DNA of 7,067 nucleotides, taken from assembly GCA_030146385.1 (NCBI GenBank), contig JASLBX010000436.1, forward strand, positions 1 through 7,067. The letters are read 5' to 3'. Each line of letters opens with the position of its first letter. Position 1 is the first letter of the stretch. Positions 1 through 5,080 of the stretch are shown here, in pieces. The stretch is from Jiangellaceae bacterium. GTDB lineage: Bacteria > Actinomycetota > Actinomycetes > Jiangellales > Jiangellaceae. The translations under genes were made by a program, and so were the position numbers. Below the pieces are notes generated by a model, which was not told the origin of the DNA, ran no database searches, and saw only the letters and a list, made by a program, of their open reading frames with translations.

Positions 1-66
1 CTTGTCGACGTCATGGAGATCGACGGCGCGACGGCCGTCGTCTACCCCCGCGACCTCCTTCCCTGA
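1..66 (+). CDS. NfeD-like protein, C-terminal end only (partial)
   Basis: The first 66 bases form an open frame of 21 codons ending in TGA at 64-66, with the 5' part outside the window. The peptide ends in a pattern like V-x-V-x-x-I-D-G-A-T-A-V-V-Y-P, which resembles the last beta strands of the OB-fold domain of NfeD proteins (typically V-x-x-v-d-G-x-x-L-x-V). NfeD-family membrane proteins are commonly encoded immediately upstream of SPFH/stomatin genes and act with them in the membrane. Here the SPFH gene starts 28 nt after this stop, in the same direction, which supports both the identification and co-transcription. Only about 20 residues are visible, so the call leans on gene order as much as on sequence; an unrelated membrane protein cannot be excluded. 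Confidence 0.55.
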   Translation, partial: LVDVMEIDGATAVVYPRDLLP

Positions 67-94
67 ACTGCTGTATCGACGAAACGGAGGATCT

Positions 95-1186
95 ATGGAC
101 GCCCTTACGGCGATCTTCATCATCGTGGCGGCCGTCGTGGTTTTCAGTGTGCTGTCGGCGATCCGGATCGTCCCGCAGGCAAGGCGGTACAACATCGAGC
201 GATTCGGCCGGTACCGGACGACGCTCCAACCTGGGCTGAACTTTGTCATTCCGGTTGCGGACCGGGTCAATACGAAGCTGGATATCCGCGAGCAGGTGTA
301 CTCGTCCGAGCCCAAGCCGGTGATCACCGAGGACAACCTGGTCGTGAACATCGACACCGTGCTCTACTACCAGATCACCGACCCGCGGGCAGCGGCGTAC
401 GAGGTCGCCAACTACCTGCAGGCGATCGATCAGCTGACTGTTACGACGCTGCGGAATGTCATCGGGACGATGGACCTGGAGAAGGCGCTCACCTCGCGGG
501 AGGCCATCAATACCCAGCTGCGTACTGTCCTCGACGAAACGACCGGCAAGTGGGGAATCCGGGTGAACCGGGTCGAGATCAAGGCGATTGACCCGCCGCA
601 CACCATCAAGGAGGCGATGGAGAAGCAGATGCGCGCCGAGCGCGACAAGCGCGCGGCGATCCTCCACGCCGAGGGTGAGCGGCAGGCCAAGATCCTCACC
701 GCCGAGGGAACCCGGCAGCAGCAGATCCTCGAGGCGCAGGGTACGCGGGAAGCCTCGATTCTCCGGGCGGACGGCGAGGCGAAGGCCGTCGACCTGGTCT
801 TCCAGTCGGTGCACCGCAACGAGGCCGATCCGAAGGTGCTGGCCTACAAGTACCTCGAGACGCTGCCCCACCTGGCGAAGGACGGCAACACGTTCTGGGT
901 GATTCCAGGCGAGCTCACCCAAGCCGTCCGCACTATCACCGATGCGTTCCAGCGCGACACCGGCAAGGTCGAGCCGGTCGCCGTCGAAGAGACCGAGGGA
1001 GCCGCGGCGCCGGCCGACACCGAGGAAGGCACTCGTGCGTTGACCTCCGGCGACCAGCTCGGAATGGACGCAGCGACCGCCGCCGACCAGGCGGTCCAGG
1101 ACGCCCGGGCCGCGGTGAGCAACGCCAGGGCGGAGGCCGAAGCCGCAGAAACGGAATCGACTACGGGTAGGGCAGGCCGGAGCTGA
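95..1186 (+). CDS. SPFH/Band 7 (stomatin/prohibitin-family) membrane protein
   Basis: A 363-residue SPFH-domain protein, expected to be anchored in the cell membrane and to oligomerise into membrane microdomains. Residues 4-22 form one hydrophobic N-terminal segment. The SPFH/Band 7 domain follows at about 23-190, with family signatures such as V-P-Q-x-x-x-x-x-x-E-R-F-G-R-Y (26-40), L-x-P-G-L-N-F-V-I-P (44-53) and the D-x-R-E-Q-x-Y-x-S segment (63-71). Residues 189-232 are four consecutive 11-residue repeats, each starting I-L, typical of stomatin coiled coils. The tail from about 295 is Ala/Glu-rich and low in complexity. The frame is open from position 2, but ATG at 95 is chosen: GGAGG at 86-90 precedes it by 4 nt, and the earlier residues are not SPFH-like and overlap the upstream gene. 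Lipid-raft-like scaffolding or protease regulation is family knowledge; the specific client is unknown. Confidence 0.93.
   Translation: MDALTAIFIIVAAVVVFSVLSAIRIVPQARRYNIERFGRYRTTLQPGLNFVIPVADRVNTKLDIREQVYSSEPKPVITEDNLVVNIDTVLYYQITDPRAAAYEVANYLQAIDQLTVTTLRNVIGTMDLEKALTSREAINTQLRTVLDETTGKWGIRVNRVEIKAIDPPHTIKEAMEKQMRAERDKRAAILHAEGERQAKILTAEGTRQQQILEAQGTREASILRADGEAKAVDLVFQSVHRNEADPKVLAYKYLETLPHLAKDGNTFWVIPGELTQAVRTITDAFQRDTGKVEPVAVEETEGAAAPADTEEGTRALTSGDQLGMDAATAADQAVQDARAAVSNARAEAEAAETESTTGRAGRS
659..790 (+). repeat. Four tandem 11-residue (33-nt) coiled-coil repeats inside the SPFH gene
   Basis: Codons 189-232 of the SPFH gene encode four back-to-back 11-residue units starting at Ile189, Ile200, Ile211 and Ile222. 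The pattern is I-L-x-A-(E/Q/D)-G-(E/T)-x-x-x-x. An 11-residue periodicity fits a hendecad coiled coil and is a known property of stomatin-type proteins. The DNA repeats are diverged, so this is an old protein-level repeat rather than a recent tandem duplication. Confidence 0.85.
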
Positions 1187-1221
1187 TCTACGCTGAACCT
1201 CTGGACGTTCACATGCGTGCA

Positions 1222-1244
1222 CTCGTTAGGACGCGCCGAACGAG
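1222..1244. promoter_or_regulatory. Imperfect 23-nt palindrome upstream of the EF-hand mini-gene
   Basis: CTCGTT at 1222-1227 is the reverse complement of AACGAG at 1239-1244. After one mismatch the inner GG (1229-1230) and CC (1236-1237) also pair, leaving a 5-nt centre. It sits in the 75-nt gap after the SPFH stop and ends just before the purine-rich ribosome binding region of the 1262 gene. It could be an operator, a short hairpin affecting translation, or a weak terminator for the SPFH unit. There is no T-rich tail. Confidence 0.35.
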
Positions 1245-1261
1245 GTTGAAAGGTGGATTCC

Positions 1262-1489
1262 ATGAAGAGGCTAGTTTCGAGCGCATTGGTAGCCGGCGTT
1301 ATGGTGCTCGGCTCCGCAGCCGGCGCAATGGCTGACCATCAGGCCGGCCCGTGCAACGACTCCGACGGAGACGGCGCCTTCAGCGGTCTCGAGTACGCCC
1401 AGCACCACATCGTCGTCGGCGCTCACGACGGAATCATCGGCCAGGCGCACAAGCCCGGATCGCACTTGGGCTTCAGTGCGTGCATGTAG
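1262..1489 (+). CDS. Small secreted protein with a single EF-hand loop
   Basis: A 75-residue exported protein of unrecognised family. Residues 1-24 are a Sec signal peptide: M-K-R, a hydrophobic core about 8-20, and a likely A-M-A cleavage site before Asp25. The mature part is about 51 residues. Residues 33-44 read D-S-D-G-D-G-A-F-S-G-L-E, matching the canonical 12-residue EF-hand loop with Asp at 1, 3 and 5, Gly at 6, a hydrophobic at 8 and Glu at 12, so calcium binding is plausible. Cys31 lies just before the loop and Cys74 near the end, so a single disulfide could close the domain. Six His occur in the mature part (26, 48, 49, 55, 63, 68). A GTG at 1253 is in frame, but ATG 1262 is preferred because AGGTGG ends at 1256 with 5-nt spacing and gives a standard K-R signal-peptide start. 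Function unknown. Confidence 0.82.
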   Translation: MKRLVSSALVAGVMVLGSAAGAMADHQAGPCNDSDGDGAFSGLEYAQHHIVVGAHDGIIGQAHKPGSHLGFSACM

Positions 1490-1519
1490 GCCAAGCACGT
1501 AGGTAGACCAACGAGGGGC

Positions 1520-1552
1520 TGCCGGTCCCGGACATGCCGATCGGGGCCGGCG
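1520..1552 (+). terminator. Candidate hairpin terminator after the EF-hand mini-gene
   Basis: GCCGGTCCC (1521-1529) pairs with GGGGCCGGC (1543-1551) over 9 positions including one G-U pair; T1520 and G1552 could add a wobble. The loop is 13 nt. It begins about 30 nt after the stop at 1489. There is no run of T after it, which is common for actinobacterial terminators but makes the call less certain. An alternative, overlapping stem GGGGC (1543-1547) with GCCCC (1557-1561) competes with it. Confidence 0.45.
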
Positions 1553-1656
1553 CCGTGCCCCAAGCGGCGGGGGGTTCGCCGGGCTGCGATCGCATAAGCT
1601 TCCGACGGCTCATGGTCGAAATCAATTTGGGCTAACCGATTCAGGTCGGGGCTTGA

Positions 1657-1684
1657 CTCGCCGGAAGCAAGAAGTTCCGGCGAG
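1657..1684. promoter_or_regulatory. Perfect 10-bp inverted repeat, 8-nt spacer
   Basis: CTCGCCGGAA (1657-1666) and TTCCGGCGAG (1675-1684) are exact reverse complements around an 8-nt purine-rich centre. The element ends 80 nt before the ATG of the reductase-family gene and lies directly on a TTGACT hexamer (1653-1658). It may be an operator for a dimeric regulator, a leader hairpin, or a terminator without a T tail. The exact symmetry and position upstream of a gene make a regulatory role at least as likely as termination. Confidence 0.45.
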
Positions 1685-1764
1685 GCCGATGAGTTTGCGC
1701 ACGGCGCTGTCTCTCATCAGGTGAAGCGCGTGCCACCGGTGCACGCCGAAGGGAGACTGCTGAG

Positions 1765-2352
1765 ATGCGCAAGCTCATCGTCTGCAACATCATGTCGCTG
1801 GACGGCTACTACGAGGGGCCGGGCGGCGACGTTATGGCCCTGCCGTTCGACGTGGGGTTCGACGAGTACAACCTTGAACGGATGCGCTCCGCGAGCACGG
1901 TTCTGCTTGGTCGAATCTCGTTCGAGGCGTTCAAGAGTTACTGGCCGCCGATCGCCGACGATGTCGGTGCTGACCCGGTTGAACGCGAGTTCTCGAAGTT
2001 GTACAACGCCGTCGACAAGGTGGTCGTCTCGGACACGCTCCAGCCCGACCAGACGGCGCCGTGGCACAACACGACCATCGTCCGACGCGCGGACGCACAC
2101 GAGCGGGTCGCCGGCCTCAAGCGTGAAGATGGCGGCGACATCCTGGTCTTCGGAAGCCACCGGCTGTGGAATGACCTGCTGACGGCCGGGCTCGTCGACG
2201 AGCTGCACCTGGTAGTCGGGGCCGGCATCCTGGGCGCCGGGACGCCGATCTTCGAAGCCAAGCCGCCGGTGTCACTACGGCTGCTCGAGACCCGCACCTG
2301 GGACGGCTCGAACCTGGTCGTGGCCCGCTACGCCGTCGTGCCGAACGCCTAG
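1765..2352 (+). CDS. Dihydrofolate reductase family protein (RibD C-terminal-like)
   Basis: A 195-residue one-domain protein of the DHFR-like superfamily that includes the RibD reductase domain and uncharacterised YyaP/YwjB-type proteins. Such proteins are presumed NAD(P)H-dependent reductases, mostly of unknown substrate. Visible signatures are the N-terminal strand ending N-I-M-S-L-D-G (8-14), the L-L-G-R-x-S-F-E segment (47-54), the nucleotide-binding-like G-G-D-I-L-V-F-G-S (123-131), and the C-terminal D-E-L-H-L-V-V-G-A-G-I-L-G-x-G-T-P-I-F stretch (145-163). No deaminase domain is attached, so this is not a complete RibD and need not make riboflavin. The ATG has AAGGGAG at 1749-1755, 9 nt upstream. 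It is a monocistronic plus-strand gene converging on the sigma-factor gene with a 2-nt gap between stops. It is cytoplasmic, with no signal peptide. Confidence 0.9.
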   Translation: MRKLIVCNIMSLDGYYEGPGGDVMALPFDVGFDEYNLERMRSASTVLLGRISFEAFKSYWPPIADDVGADPVEREFSKLYNAVDKVVVSDTLQPDQTAPWHNTTIVRRADAHERVAGLKREDGGDILVFGSHRLWNDLLTAGLVDELHLVVGAGILGAGTPIFEAKPPVSLRLLETRTWDGSNLVVARYAVVPNA

Positions 2353-2354
2353 AG

Positions 2355-3389
2355 TCACGTCCTGCCAGGTGCCTCGGGGAGTTCCGGTGGCAGCCCGAGG
2401 CACTGGAGCAGGTCCGGATCCAGGAACCCGGTGATCTCGGCGATCTCGCCGTTGCGGAGCGTCAGAACGTTGACCGCGCCGAGCCGGAACGGCTCCGCCT
2501 TGGCCTCGCGCGAGTAGCAGGCAAAACCGAGCTGGCCGTTCACGGAGAGCGGCGTCAGCCGCCAGGTGTATGCAAACATCCGGTCGGCGAAGAACCGGTG
2601 GACGTCGTCCCGGCCCAGGAACCAGGCGGGCAGCGGCGGCATCGTGAACCGGGCGTCCTCGGCGAGCAGCTCGAGAAGCGCAGGGATGTCGGCCCGCTCC
2701 CACGCGGTGACGAACGCATCGACCAACTCGCGCTGGCCGTCGGCTCCAAGGCGGGCCAACTCTAGCCGCTGCGTTGTACGTGGGACGCGCTCGTCCACGG
2801 CCTTTCGCGCCCGCTGGAGGGCGCTGTTGACGGACGCGGGCGTGGTGTCCAGCAGATCCGCGACCTCGGCTGCGGAGAACTGGAGGACCTCACGGAGGAT
2901 CAGGACCGCGCGTTGCGTGCCCGGGAGATGCTGCAGTGCGGCGATGAACGCGAGCTCGACGCTCTCGCGCTGGACGTACGTGGCTTCTGGGCCGGTTTCG
3001 TGCCGTTCGTCCACGATCGAATACTCCTGGATCGGTTCCAGCCAGATGGGCTCGCTTACCGGTTCACCCAGATTGGCGGTATCGACGTGAGGCGGGCCGT
3101 AGTCAGGAGAGAGCAGCCGCCGGGGCCGCCTTTCGATCAGCCGCAAACACACATTCGTGGCGATGCGGTACAACCAGGCGCGGAGCGAGCTCCGTCCTTC
3201 GAAACCAGACAGGCCGCGCCACGCGGCGAGCAGCGTCTCCTGGAGCGCGTCCTCGGCATCCTGGACCGAGCCGAGCATGCGGTAGCAGTGGGCGTAGATC
3301 TCCCCGCGGTGACCGTCGACCAGCTGCTCGAACGCCGCAGGGTCGCCCTGCCGGGCGGCGGTGAGCAAGTCTGTGGTGGTGTAGTTCAT
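2355..3389 (-). CDS. SigG-like ECF sigma factor with C-terminal SnoaL-like domain
   Basis: A 344-residue RNA polymerase sigma factor of the extracytoplasmic-function class. Sigma region 2 is about residues 15-85, with D-A-E-D-A-L-Q-E-T-L-L-A-A-W (44-57) and S-L-R-A-W-L-Y-R-I-A-T-N (68-79). The linker carries W-L-E-P (117-120). Region 4 is about 143-196, with the helix-turn-helix F-S-A-A-E-V-A-D-L-L-D-T-T-P-A-S-V-N-S-A-L-Q-R-A-R ending at 195. Residues about 215-335 form a SnoaL/NTF2-like domain, including N-G-Q-L-G-F-A-C-Y (284-292). From memory the closest well-known match is Mycobacterium tuberculosis SigG, with similar linker and region 4 wording. In ECF sigma factors with such extensions the domain is thought to control activity in cis, and no anti-sigma gene is adjacent here. 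GTG at 3395 is in frame, but ATG at 3389 has GAGAGGA at 8-nt spacing, against 2 nt for the GTG. Target promoters are unknown. Confidence 0.92.
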   Translation of the reverse strand: MNYTTTDLLTAARQGDPAAFEQLVDGHRGEIYAHCYRMLGSVQDAEDALQETLLAAWRGLSGFEGRSSLRAWLYRIATNVCLRLIERRPRRLLSPDYGPPHVDTANLGEPVSEPIWLEPIQEYSIVDERHETGPEATYVQRESVELAFIAALQHLPGTQRAVLILREVLQFSAAEVADLLDTTPASVNSALQRARKAVDERVPRTTQRLELARLGADGQRELVDAFVTAWERADIPALLELLAEDARFTMPPLPAWFLGRDDVHRFFADRMFAYTWRLTPLSVNGQLGFACYSREAKAEPFRLGAVNVLTLRNGEIAEITGFLDPDLLQCLGLPPELPEAPGRT

Positions 3390-3443
3390 CGGCACGATCC
3401 TCTCAGTGTCGTGAGCGCTCGGCGGCGCGGGTCAGCCGGCTCG

Positions 3444-3575
3444 CGACCACGTCGCTACGCCGAGCAAGGCAACAACATCGTCCACTGGAGCGACTTCGAC
3501 ACCGGTGGTCACTTCGCCGCTCTCGAAGCCTGTGACCTCCTGGTGGCCGACGTCCGCGCGTTCTTCTCCCGGTGA
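3444..3575 (+). pseudogene. Relic of an epoxide hydrolase C-terminus
   Basis: The plus-strand frame ending in TGA at 3573-3575 encodes, from about 3447, P-R-R-Y-A-E-Q-G-N-N-I-V-H-W followed by D-F-D-T-G-G-H-F-A-A-L-E, then D-L-L-V-A-D-V-R-A-F-F. This closely resembles the extreme C-terminus of alpha/beta-fold epoxide hydrolases, where the pattern N-I-V-H-W-x-E-x-D-x-G-G-H-F-A-A-x-E-x-P-D-L carries the catalytic His (the His of G-G-H-F-A-A). Only about 42 residues of a protein normally near 380 are present. Upstream the frame runs into the antisense of the sigma-factor gene, and there is no start or ribosome binding site, so this is a truncated remnant. It suggests a deletion or rearrangement that joined the sigma-factor gene to the tail of a former hydrolase gene. 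Identification is by recalled family motif, not by search. Confidence 0.65.
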
Positions 3576-3637
3576 TCAGGGTGATGGTGGTGGGGTTCTT
3601 GGCAGGGGTTCTGGCGCCACCATCCTCACCCTGATCA
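3573..3637. repeat. Long imperfect hairpin (21-bp arms, 23-nt loop)
   Basis: The arms are 3573-3593 and 3617-3637. The outer 12 bp are perfect (TGATCAGGGTGA against TCACCCTGATCA). After one T-C mismatch and a G-C pair, there is one G-U pair and then six more Watson-Crick pairs (TGGTGG with CCACCA). The loop, with the last bases of the left arm, contains an imperfect direct repeat: GGGGTTCTTGGC at about 3592-3603 and GGGGTTCTGGC at 3605-3615. The left arm begins exactly at the TGA stop of the epoxide hydrolase relic. The simplest reading is the old terminator of that gene, kept after the gene was lost; it would also insulate the downstream hydrolase gene. It is unusually long for a terminator and lacks a T tail, so a dispersed palindromic repeat is the alternative. 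Confidence 0.6.
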
Positions 3638-3657
3638 ACTGCGCGGACCAGGGACGG

Positions 3658-3700
3658 GACGGTTCGGGGCATTGTCGCGAACCGTCGTGCTCAGTACGAT
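3658..3700 (+). promoter_or_regulatory. Candidate promoter with overlapping inverted-repeat operator for the alpha/beta hydrolase gene
   Basis: TTGTCG at 3672-3677 and TACGAT at 3695-3700 are separated by exactly 17 nt and each matches the housekeeping -35 and -10 consensus at four of six positions. Transcription would start near 3707, about 23 nt before the ATG at 3730, leaving room for the AGGAGG at 3718-3723. A perfect 9-bp inverted repeat, GACGGTTCG (3658-3666) and CGAACCGTC (3678-3686) with an 11-nt spacer, brackets the -35 hexamer. That geometry suits a dimeric repressor. No regulator gene is adjacent, so the binding factor is unknown. Confidence 0.45.
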
Positions 3701-3729
3701 CAAGTGACCGCGCCGTCAGGAGGTCGACG

Positions 3730-5055
3730 ATGATCGCACGCCGGTTGGTCCGTTCGCTTGCAGCTTGCCTTCTGGGGGTCGCGGTCGTCGGCGGCGGTCT
3801 TGCGGGATCCGCTCATGCCGACAAGCCGCCGGAATGGTTCATTGACCAGTCGAAGCTGCCGTTCGATGGCATTCCGGGGATCCCAACTGATCGGTACTGG
3901 GGAGTCCATGGCGGCGCTGGCTACCGGATCGAGGTCCCGGAAGACTGGAACGGCAGCCTGGTGATGTGGGCGCACGGCTTCCGAGGCGACAACCTGGAGC
4001 TCACGGTCGACAACCATCCGCTGCGGCCATTCCTGATCGCCAACGGCTATGCCTGGGCGGCGTCCAGCTTCTCGAAGAACGACTACGACGTCGCGCAGGG
4101 CGTGAAGGACACCCACGCGCTGACCCAGCGGTTCAACGGCATCGTGGGCAAGCCCGACCGGGTCTACATGACCGGTGCTTCGATGGGTGGGCACATCACC
4201 GCTGTCGCGATCGAGCAGTATCCGAATGCGTATGACGGCGCAATGCCGATCTGCGGCGTACTGGGCGACTACGAGCTGTTCGACTACTTCCTCGACTACA
4301 ACCTGGTCGCCGCCGCGCTTGCGGGCGTCGACACGACCTTCCCACCCGACCCGGCGGTGTGGGTCGGCGAGTCGGTTCCGCAGATCACCAGCACTCTGGC
4401 GGCCGCGTGGCCGTTCGGCCTGACTGCCGACGGAGAGAACCTCAAGACGTTGACCGAGCTGCGCTCCGGCGGCGTCCGGCCGCTGTTCGACGCTGCGTTC
4501 CCGGCCTGGGCATCGTTCTTGCTTGACCTGGGGTCGCTGGAAGGGGAGGCCCCGCGGTCCCCTGGGATCGTCGTCGACAACTCTGAGGCCGTGTACCAAT
4601 TCGACACCGATCCGCAGCTGAGTCCTGCCGAGCAGGAGCTCAACGCGTCGGTGCTGCGCGTGTCCGCCGACCCCGCAGGCAACCGCAACGCTGGGATGGC
4701 CAATATCCCCGTGGTCGCTGGCGACCCGTCGATCCCCGTACTGAGCCTGCACACTCTCGGCGATCTGTTCGTGCCGTTCTCGATGGAGCAGGTCTACGCA
4801 GAGCGGGCTGCTGAGAACGAGGCATCGGACCTGGTAGTGCAACGGGCCATCCGCGGGGTCGGGCACTGCGACTTCACGGCCGAAGAACTGATCACCGGCT
4901 TCGTCGACCTCGTCGCCTGGGTGGAGCACGGCGTCCGTCCCGAGGGCGACGACGTCCTCACCCCGGAGGTCGTCGCTGACCCGAACTACGGCTGCCGGTT
5001 CACCACGGAGACTCGAGACCTCGGCCCGTTCACCGCTCCGTGCCCGAGTACCTGA
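3730..5055 (+). CDS. Secreted alpha/beta hydrolase (serine esterase/peptidase-like)
   Basis: A 441-residue exported alpha/beta-fold hydrolase. Residues 1-30 are a Sec signal peptide with R-R near the start, a hydrophobic core about 10-26 and A-H-A before Asp31. The mature part shows the fold in order: an oxyanion-type H-G-F (82-84), the nucleophile elbow T-G-A-S-M-G-G-H with Ser151, a long lid-like insertion about 180-320, a candidate acid Asp345 in L-G-D-L-F-V-P-F, and a catalytic His379 in G-V-G-H-C-D-F. All triad members are thus present. Four cysteines in the mature chain (175, 380, 422, 438) could form two disulfides. The frame stays open upstream to 3505, but ATG 3730 is right: AGGAGG at 3718-3723 has 6-nt spacing and the signal peptide begins there. 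The substrate is not evident; an esterase, amidase or peptidase role is possible. It lies 24 nt upstream of the MBL gene on the same strand. Confidence 0.9.
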   Translation: MIARRLVRSLAACLLGVAVVGGGLAGSAHADKPPEWFIDQSKLPFDGIPGIPTDRYWGVHGGAGYRIEVPEDWNGSLVMWAHGFRGDNLELTVDNHPLRPFLIANGYAWAASSFSKNDYDVAQGVKDTHALTQRFNGIVGKPDRVYMTGASMGGHITAVAIEQYPNAYDGAMPICGVLGDYELFDYFLDYNLVAAALAGVDTTFPPDPAVWVGESVPQITSTLAAAWPFGLTADGENLKTLTELRSGGVRPLFDAAFPAWASFLLDLGSLEGEAPRSPGIVVDNSEAVYQFDTDPQLSPAEQELNASVLRVSADPAGNRNAGMANIPVVAGDPSIPVLSLHTLGDLFVPFSMEQVYAERAAENEASDLVVQRAIRGVGHCDFTAEELITGFVDLVAWVEHGVRPEGDDVLTPEVVADPNYGCRFTTETRDLGPFTAPCPST

Positions 5056-5067
5056 TCATGGGCGCCA

Positions 5068-5080
5068 TATCCTGACTGCG
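5068..5080 (+). promoter_or_regulatory. Candidate -10 element giving a leaderless transcript at GTG 5080
   Basis: TATCCT at 5068-5073 fits the TAnnnT pattern of actinobacterial -10 elements and lies 6 nt before the GTG of the MBL-fold gene, so transcription could begin on the start codon. No purine-rich ribosome binding site precedes this GTG, and an in-frame stop (the hydrolase TGA at 5053-5055) bounds how far upstream the start can be. No good -35 hexamer is visible at the expected place (about 5045-5050), which keeps this tentative. Confidence 0.35.

Larger units (their letters stand above)
1490..1764. other. Intergenic region with two hairpins and no convincing gene
   Basis: This 275-nt stretch separates the EF-hand mini-gene from the reductase-family gene. 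The first half is G/C-rich and contains a stem-loop at 1520-1552 that could end the upstream transcript. The second half contains a perfect 10-bp hairpin at 1657-1684. A TTGACT at 1653-1658 resembles a -35 hexamer, but no good -10 lies at 16-18 nt, so the promoter of the downstream gene is not identified. No open frame here looks coding. Confidence 0.6.

Noticed and set aside
659..790. Array of 33-nt repeats as a CRISPR or minisatellite
   Set aside because: The period comes from the coiled-coil protein repeat; the DNA copies are diverged, have no spacers and are in frame.
11..1222. Long minus-strand open frame (about 400 codons) opposite the SPFH gene
   Set aside because: It mirrors the SPFH gene in a high-GC antisense frame, is rich in Arg, Gly and Val, and has no domain or ribosome binding site.
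1271..1498. Minus-strand frame opposite the EF-hand mini-gene
   Set aside because: No signal, no domain and no translation signals; the plus strand has a clear signal peptide and EF-hand loop.
2913..3443. Upstream part of the plus-strand frame that ends in the epoxide hydrolase relic
   Set aside because: It lies antisense to the sigma-factor gene and has no epoxide hydrolase similarity; only the part after about 3444 looks like the family.
3403..3672. Minus-strand frame of 89 codons upstream of the sigma gene
   Set aside because: Very Arg-rich and low in complexity, crosses the hairpin and the relic, and has no ribosome binding site or recognisable domain.
3700..4929. Long minus-strand open frame (about 409 codons) opposite the alpha/beta hydrolase gene
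   Set aside because: The plus-strand gene has a signal peptide, full catalytic triad and ribosome binding site; the antisense frame has none of these and shows the composition of a GC-rich shadow.
5058..5075. Five-codon mini-frame (ATG to TGA) just before the MBL start, as a leader peptide
   Set aside because: Too short, no ribosome binding site, and no attenuator structure follows; probably chance.
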